A stretch of DNA of 8,452 nt, taken from contig JAHYYD010000089.1 in NCBI GenBank assembly GCA_019425105.1, forward strand, positions 1 to 8,452, written 5' to 3'. Made by a program: the position numbers and the translations under genes. The notes beneath the pieces were generated by a model, which did not search any database, was not told the origin of the DNA, and saw only the letters and a list, made by a program, of their open reading frames with translations. This stretch comes from Actinomycetota bacterium. GTDB taxonomy: Bacteria; Actinomycetota; Actinomycetes; Actinomycetales; Actinomycetaceae. This document shows positions 5,906-8,452 of the stretch, one piece after another; positions within the stretch are counted from its first letter, which is position 1; every line of letters starts with the position of its first letter.

Positions 5906-6166
5906 ATGTGGCGGGTCGTCTTCTTCAAGCAGGCCGCGAAGGATGCGAAGAAGCTCTCTGCTAGTGGACTCAGGACGAAAGCGCAGGCTCTCATTGAGCT
6001 CTTGAAAGAGGATCCGTTTGCGACGCCTCCCCGCTACGAGCGCCTCGTGGGTGACCTCGCAGGCATGTATTCCCGCAGGATCAACATTGCGCACAGGCTT
6101 GTCTACGAGGTCTTCGAAGAGGAACACACCGTCCGCGTCTTGCGCATGTGGACACACTACGAGTGA
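5906..6166 (+). CDS. yoeB: Type II toxin, Txe/YoeB family mRNA interferase
   Basis: An 86-residue RelE-superfamily endoribonuclease of the YoeB/Txe group, which cuts mRNA in the ribosomal A site and halts translation when free of antitoxin. The conserved core PRYERLVGDLAGMYSRRIN followed by HRLVYEV and the terminal HY motif is diagnostic. By alignment from memory to E. coli YoeB, Glu45, Arg58, Arg64, His84 and the near-terminal Tyr85 correspond to the catalytic Glu46, Arg59, Arg65, His83 and Tyr84. None is missing, so the toxin should be active. The ATG at 5906 is preferred, 2 nt after the antitoxin stop with GGAG 8 nt upstream. A GTG at 5897 would overlap the antitoxin end and is less likely. 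No clear terminator follows before ilvE 128 nt downstream. Confidence 0.95.
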   Translation: MWRVVFFKQAAKDAKKLSASGLRTKAQALIELLKEDPFATPPRYERLVGDLAGMYSRRINIAHRLVYEVFEEEHTVRVLRMWTHYE

Positions 6167-6185
6167 GTCTTTTCGGGGTGAGAAC

Positions 6186-6243
6186 GTCCACAGGGTGTGG
6201 GGGAGTGGGTCACATGCCGAAATCAATCGGCCACAGTGTGGAC
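6186..6243. promoter_or_regulatory. Two CCACA/TGTGG dyads upstream of ilvE, candidate operators
   Basis: CCACAGGGTGTGG (6188-6200) and CCACAGTGTGG (6231-6241) are each inverted repeats, and the outer parts GTCCACA (6186-6192) and TGTGGAC (6237-6243) are themselves inverted copies. The second dyad lies just upstream of a plausible -10, at the -35 position of the ilvE promoter, where a repressor or activator would bind. I do not recognise the cognate regulator. Confidence 0.4.
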
Positions 6244-6251
6244 TGCGGGCA

Positions 6252-6257
6252 TATTCT
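6252..6257 (+). promoter_or_regulatory. Possible -10 hexamer of ilvE
   Basis: TATTCT, four of six matches to TATAAT, would start a transcript near 6264 with a leader of about 30 nt that includes the Shine-Dalgarno sequence AGGAG (6285-6289). There is no recognisable -35 hexamer. The position is taken by the CCACAGTGTGG dyad. Confidence 0.4.
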
Positions 6258-6294
6258 GGCCTCATCTTTGTGAAAATCCACGACAGGAGACCTC

Positions 6295-7443
6295 ATGGCA
6301 TCGACGCAGCACACCCCCACGGAACTTGAGGCTGCCGGCGACCAGGTACTTCCCGCCGCCGACGAGCTGGCCGGTCGTTTCCCCCTGACCCACAACCCGC
6401 ATCCGGCGACGCCCGAAGAGTACAACGAGACTATGTCGACCCTGGCCTTCGGCAAGAAGTTCACGGATCACATGGCTCACATGCGCTGGACTCGCGACGG
6501 CGGCTGGGATGACCGCGGCGTCATCCCCTACGGCCCGCTCGAGCTGACCCCCGGCGCCTCCGTCTTCCACTACTGCCAGTCCGTGTTCGAGGGCATCAAG
6601 GCCTACAAGCGTGCGGACGGCTCCGTGTGGACCTTCCGTCCCGGCTACAACGCCGCGCGCCTGAATCACTCGGCTCGCCGCCTGGCGCTGCCCGAGCTGA
6701 GCCGCGAGGACTTCGTGGCCTCCCTGGTGGACTACGTGCGCGCCGACGTGAAGTGGGTTCCTGACGTCGACGGCTCCTCGCTCTATCTGCGCCCCTTCAT
6801 GTTCGCCTCCGAGGAGTTCGTGGGTGTGCACCCCGCGGGCGTCGTCGACTACTACGTCATCGGCTCTCCCTCGGGTCCCTATTTCAAGGGCGGGTTGTCG
6901 GGCGTGGCTATCTGGGTGGAGCGCGAGTACCACCGCGCCGGCCCCGGCGGCACCGGCAGCGCCAAGGCGGGCGGCAACTATGCGGCCTCCCTGCTGCCCC
7001 AGATCCAGGCCGAGGCCAAGGGCTTCTCCCAGGTTTGCTTCCTGGACACCTACGAGGGCAAGTACCTCGAGGAGCTGGGCGGCATGAACATGTTCGTCGT
7101 CATGGCGGACGGCACGATCCGTACACCCTCGCTCACCGGCGTCATCCTCGAGGGCGGCACGCGCAGCGCGATCCTGCGCATGATGCGCGACGAAGGCGTG
7201 GAGGTGCACGAGGAGAAGATCGCCCTGTCCGAGGTCGTGGACGGTATCCGCTCGGGAGCCGTCGCCGAGGTTTTCGCCTGCGGCACGGCTGCCGTGGTCA
7301 CCCCGATCACTCGCCTGGCTGGTGACGACTTCGACGTCGAGATCGCGGTGGGAGACAAGACCCGCGAGATCCACAAGCGTCTCACCGATATCCAGTGGGG
7401 TCGCGCCGAGGATCCCTACGGCTGGACGTACCGCCTGGCCTGA
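6295..7443 (+). CDS. ilvE: Branched-chain amino acid aminotransferase
   Basis: PLP-dependent fold-type IV transaminase that interconverts leucine, isoleucine and valine with their 2-oxo acids using 2-oxoglutarate/glutamate, the last step of their synthesis and first of their breakdown. The 382-residue product belongs to the long class (like mycobacterial IlvE and eukaryotic BCATs) and not the roughly 310-residue E. coli type. Landmarks in order: FGKKFTDHM, IPYGPLELTPGASVFHY, CQSVFEGIKAYK, FRPGYNAARLNHSARRLALP, the SAKAGGNYAAS motif with the PLP-binding Lys224, YLEELGGMNMF with Glu259-Glu260, and EVFACGTAAVVTPI near the end. All expected elements are present. The ATG at 6295 is set by AGGAG 5 nt upstream. 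The first 45 or so residues are longer and less conserved than in relatives, but no internal start has a better ribosome site. It is a single-gene unit closed by a strong terminator. Confidence 0.96.
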   Translation: MASTQHTPTELEAAGDQVLPAADELAGRFPLTHNPHPATPEEYNETMSTLAFGKKFTDHMAHMRWTRDGGWDDRGVIPYGPLELTPGASVFHYCQSVFEGIKAYKRADGSVWTFRPGYNAARLNHSARRLALPELSREDFVASLVDYVRADVKWVPDVDGSSLYLRPFMFASEEFVGVHPAGVVDYYVIGSPSGPYFKGGLSGVAIWVEREYHRAGPGGTGSAKAGGNYAASLLPQIQAEAKGFSQVCFLDTYEGKYLEELGGMNMFVVMADGTIRTPSLTGVILEGGTRSAILRMMRDEGVEVHEEKIALSEVVDGIRSGAVAEVFACGTAAVVTPITRLAGDDFDVEIAVGDKTREIHKRLTDIQWGRAEDPYGWTYRLA

Positions 7444-7457
7444 GCGTTGACGCGTGA

Positions 7458-7478
7458 GGGAGCCGCGGCCTCGTCGAT
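7458..7478. repeat. 21-nt sequence shared with the 5072 gene end, copy 2
   Basis: Identical to 5052-5072 at 20 of 21 positions. This copy contributes the left arm and the first part of the loop of the ilvE terminator, whereas copy 1 lies at the 3' end of the minus-strand gene in the opposite sense relative to its gene. Confidence 0.6.
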
Positions 7479-7505
7479 TGACGCGAGGCCGCGGTTTCTT
7501 TTGTT
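7463..7505 (+). terminator. Rho-independent terminator of ilvE
   Basis: CCGCGGCCTCG (7463-7473) pairs perfectly over 11 bp with CGAGGCCGCGG (7484-7494) around a 10-nt loop, followed at once by the U-rich tract TTTCTTTTGTT. It starts 20 nt after the ilvE stop. This is the clearest intrinsic terminator in the window. Confidence 0.92.
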
Positions 7506-7547
7506 GGTGGGCGCTTTTATAGCTTGGTGACAGTGGTGTCAGAACAG

Positions 7548-7567
7548 AACTAAGGCTATCCTTGGTT
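7548..7567. promoter_or_regulatory. 20-bp palindrome over the ABC transporter promoter, candidate operator
   Basis: AACTAAGGCTATCCTTGGTT is palindromic at 16 of 20 positions, with inner arms AAGG/CCTT around CTAT. TATCCT (7557-7562) inside it fits TANNNT and could be the -10, giving a leader of about 33 nt with AGGAG (7593-7597) before the ATG at 7602. The stretch TAAGGCTATCCT resembles the 3' part of the DtxR/IdeR iron box, but the first five bases of that consensus are not matched. Regulator identity is open. Confidence 0.5.
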
Positions 7568-7601
7568 GTGTACTCGTGTGTGTCATGTCGATAGGAGAAC
7601 G

Positions 7602-8452
7602 ATGAAACGCGCGATCGTGGTCGTCTGCTCGTGGGCAGCGGCTCTCTGTTTGGCTGCCGCCTACCTGGCGATCGGCTGGGGTATCGACAGCGTTGTCGGC
7701 AGGCATTCCTGGTCGACGTGGTGGATCGCCGTGCTCGGTGCCCTCGGATCGGGCTTCTTCGCCTGGGCGGTGAGCGCCCTGGGCGCCGCCCAGATGAACC
7801 AGATGGAACCCGCCCTGCGCCATTCGATGATCCGTCAGGTCTTTGCCCTGGGGCCCTCGCAGCGCACCAACGAGCGTGCGGGCCGCGTCGTCAACTCCGC
7901 CACCGACGGCGTCGAGCGCGTCGCCGCCTACAAGGGCACCTTCCTGGCCCCCATGATTGCGTCGCTGACGACCCCGATCCTCGTTGTCATCGTCATCGCC
8001 CTCACGATCGACCCGGCCTCGGGCGGATTCCTCGCCATCGCGATCCCGCTGGTCCCGATCTGCGTCATGGGCTTCCGCAAGGCCTTCAAGCCGGTGTCCT
8101 CGCGCTACCGGCACTCCTCGCGCCAGCTCGCCGCGAAGGAGCTCGACGCCATCCAGGGCCTGGGCGACCTGGCCCTCATGAACGCCGGTAAGGACATGGG
8201 TCAGCGCCTGGCCGAGGCCGCCGAGGAAGTCCGCTCGAAGGTCATGAGCTACCTGGCCGGTAACCAGCTGATCCTCCTCGTCATCGACTCCGTCTTCTCC
8301 CTCGGCATGATCACCGGCGCGATCGCCCTCGCCCTCATCCGCTACCGGCAGGGGGCGATCAGCGTCGGCGAGGGCATGTCCCTCGTGCTTCTCTCCTCGA
8401 TCATGCTCGACCCGCTGGACCGCATCGGCCAGTTCTTCTACATCGGCATGGG
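7602..8452 (+). CDS. ABC exporter-type transporter, membrane domain (3' part missing)
   Basis: N-terminal 283 residues of an ABC transporter with the type-1 exporter fold, open at the right edge, where a nucleotide-binding domain is expected to follow. Hydrophobic segments lie near 5-28, 40-62, 113-136, 141-158, 221-246 and 256-270. The cytoplasmic loop GRVVNSATDGVERVAAYKGTF at about 94-114 and the later RYRHSSRQLAAKELDAIQGL at about 168-187 have the layout of the CydD/CydC and related half-transporters. CydDC export thiols for cytochrome bd assembly, but exporter-fold proteins also include iron-siderophore importers (IrtAB type), so the substrate is not fixed. The ATG at 7602 is chosen for AGGAG 4 nt upstream and because the first membrane segment starts directly after it. 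The frame has no stop to the window end. It begins its own unit after the ilvE terminator. Confidence 0.8.
   Translation, partial: MKRAIVVVCSWAAALCLAAAYLAIGWGIDSVVGRHSWSTWWIAVLGALGSGFFAWAVSALGAAQMNQMEPALRHSMIRQVFALGPSQRTNERAGRVVNSATDGVERVAAYKGTFLAPMIASLTTPILVVIVIALTIDPASGGFLAIAIPLVPICVMGFRKAFKPVSSRYRHSSRQLAAKELDAIQGLGDLALMNAGKDMGQRLAEAAEEVRSKVMSYLAGNQLILLVIDSVFSLGMITGAIALALIRYRQGAISVGEGMSLVLLSSIMLDPLDRIGQFFYIGM

Noticed and set aside
6186..6243. GTCCACA/TGTGGAC words as DnaA boxes
   Set aside because: Only seven of nine bases match the DnaA box, there is no cluster and no AT-rich unwinding region, and dyad symmetry explains them better.
5570..6265. N-terminal extension of the minus-strand gene to 397 residues
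   Set aside because: The extension is antisense to the intact yefM-yoeB pair and bears no family features. The ATG at 5569 has a promoter element at the right distance.
6262..7374. Minus-strand 370-residue open frame over ilvE
   Set aside because: Antisense shadow of ilvE. The plus-strand product has full transaminase motifs.
7539..8114. Minus-strand 191-residue open frame opposite the ABC transporter gene
   Set aside because: Low-complexity Asp/Arg/Gly-rich product. The plus frame gives a clear six-segment membrane protein.
1..8452. CRISPR array, tRNA/rRNA genes, insertion sequences or prophage genes
   Set aside because: No regularly spaced repeats, no cloverleaf or rRNA-like stretches, and no transposase, integrase or phage motifs on either strand.

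Overview
The window is dense, high-GC bacterial chromosome with strong G/C preference at third codon positions and long spurious antisense frames. Three things point to an actinobacterium: the dgt-dnaG gene order, the long (about 380-residue) form of IlvE, and several starts that look leaderless (a TANNNT -10 hexamer 6-7 nt before the start codon and no usable Shine-Dalgarno sequence). A sugar phosphotransferase permease and luxS in such a background suggest an Actinomycetaceae-type, host-associated organism (Actinomyces/Schaalia). That placement is inference, not demonstrated.

Layout: (1) 1-929, minus strand: N-terminal part of a PTS EIIBC sugar permease of the beta-glucoside family, cut by the left edge. 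(2) 930-1113: divergent intergenic region. (3) 1114-4918, plus strand: dgt (HD-domain dNTP triphosphohydrolase), dnaG (DNA primase) and luxS (S-ribosylhomocysteine lyase). dnaG and luxS are 3 nt apart and probably co-transcribed. (4) 4919-5071: convergent gap with a perfect 14-bp hairpin. (5) 5072-5569, minus strand: an uncharacterised 165-residue protein. (6) 5570-5660: divergent promoter region with three CGTACG hexamers. (7) 5661-6166: a YefM/YoeB type II toxin-antitoxin pair. (8) 6295-7443: ilvE, preceded by two CCACA/TGTGG dyads and followed by a clear intrinsic terminator. (9) 7602 to the right edge: the membrane domain of an ABC exporter-type transporter (CydD-like), whose putative -10 lies inside a 20-bp palindrome.

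Functionally, dgt and dnaG link nucleotide-pool control with replication priming, and luxS attaches activated-methyl-cycle recycling and AI-2 production to that unit. The toxin-antitoxin pair looks like an insertion: its base composition is visibly less GC-rich, and it faces an unrelated minus-strand gene across a shared control region. The rest is ordinary metabolism and transport. I found no CRISPR array, insertion sequence, prophage, tRNA or rRNA gene, and no clear undescribed multi-gene system. The most interesting signals are regulatory: the toxin-antitoxin operator array, the leaderless starts, the palindrome at the ABC promoter, and a 21-nt sequence found at two gene ends.
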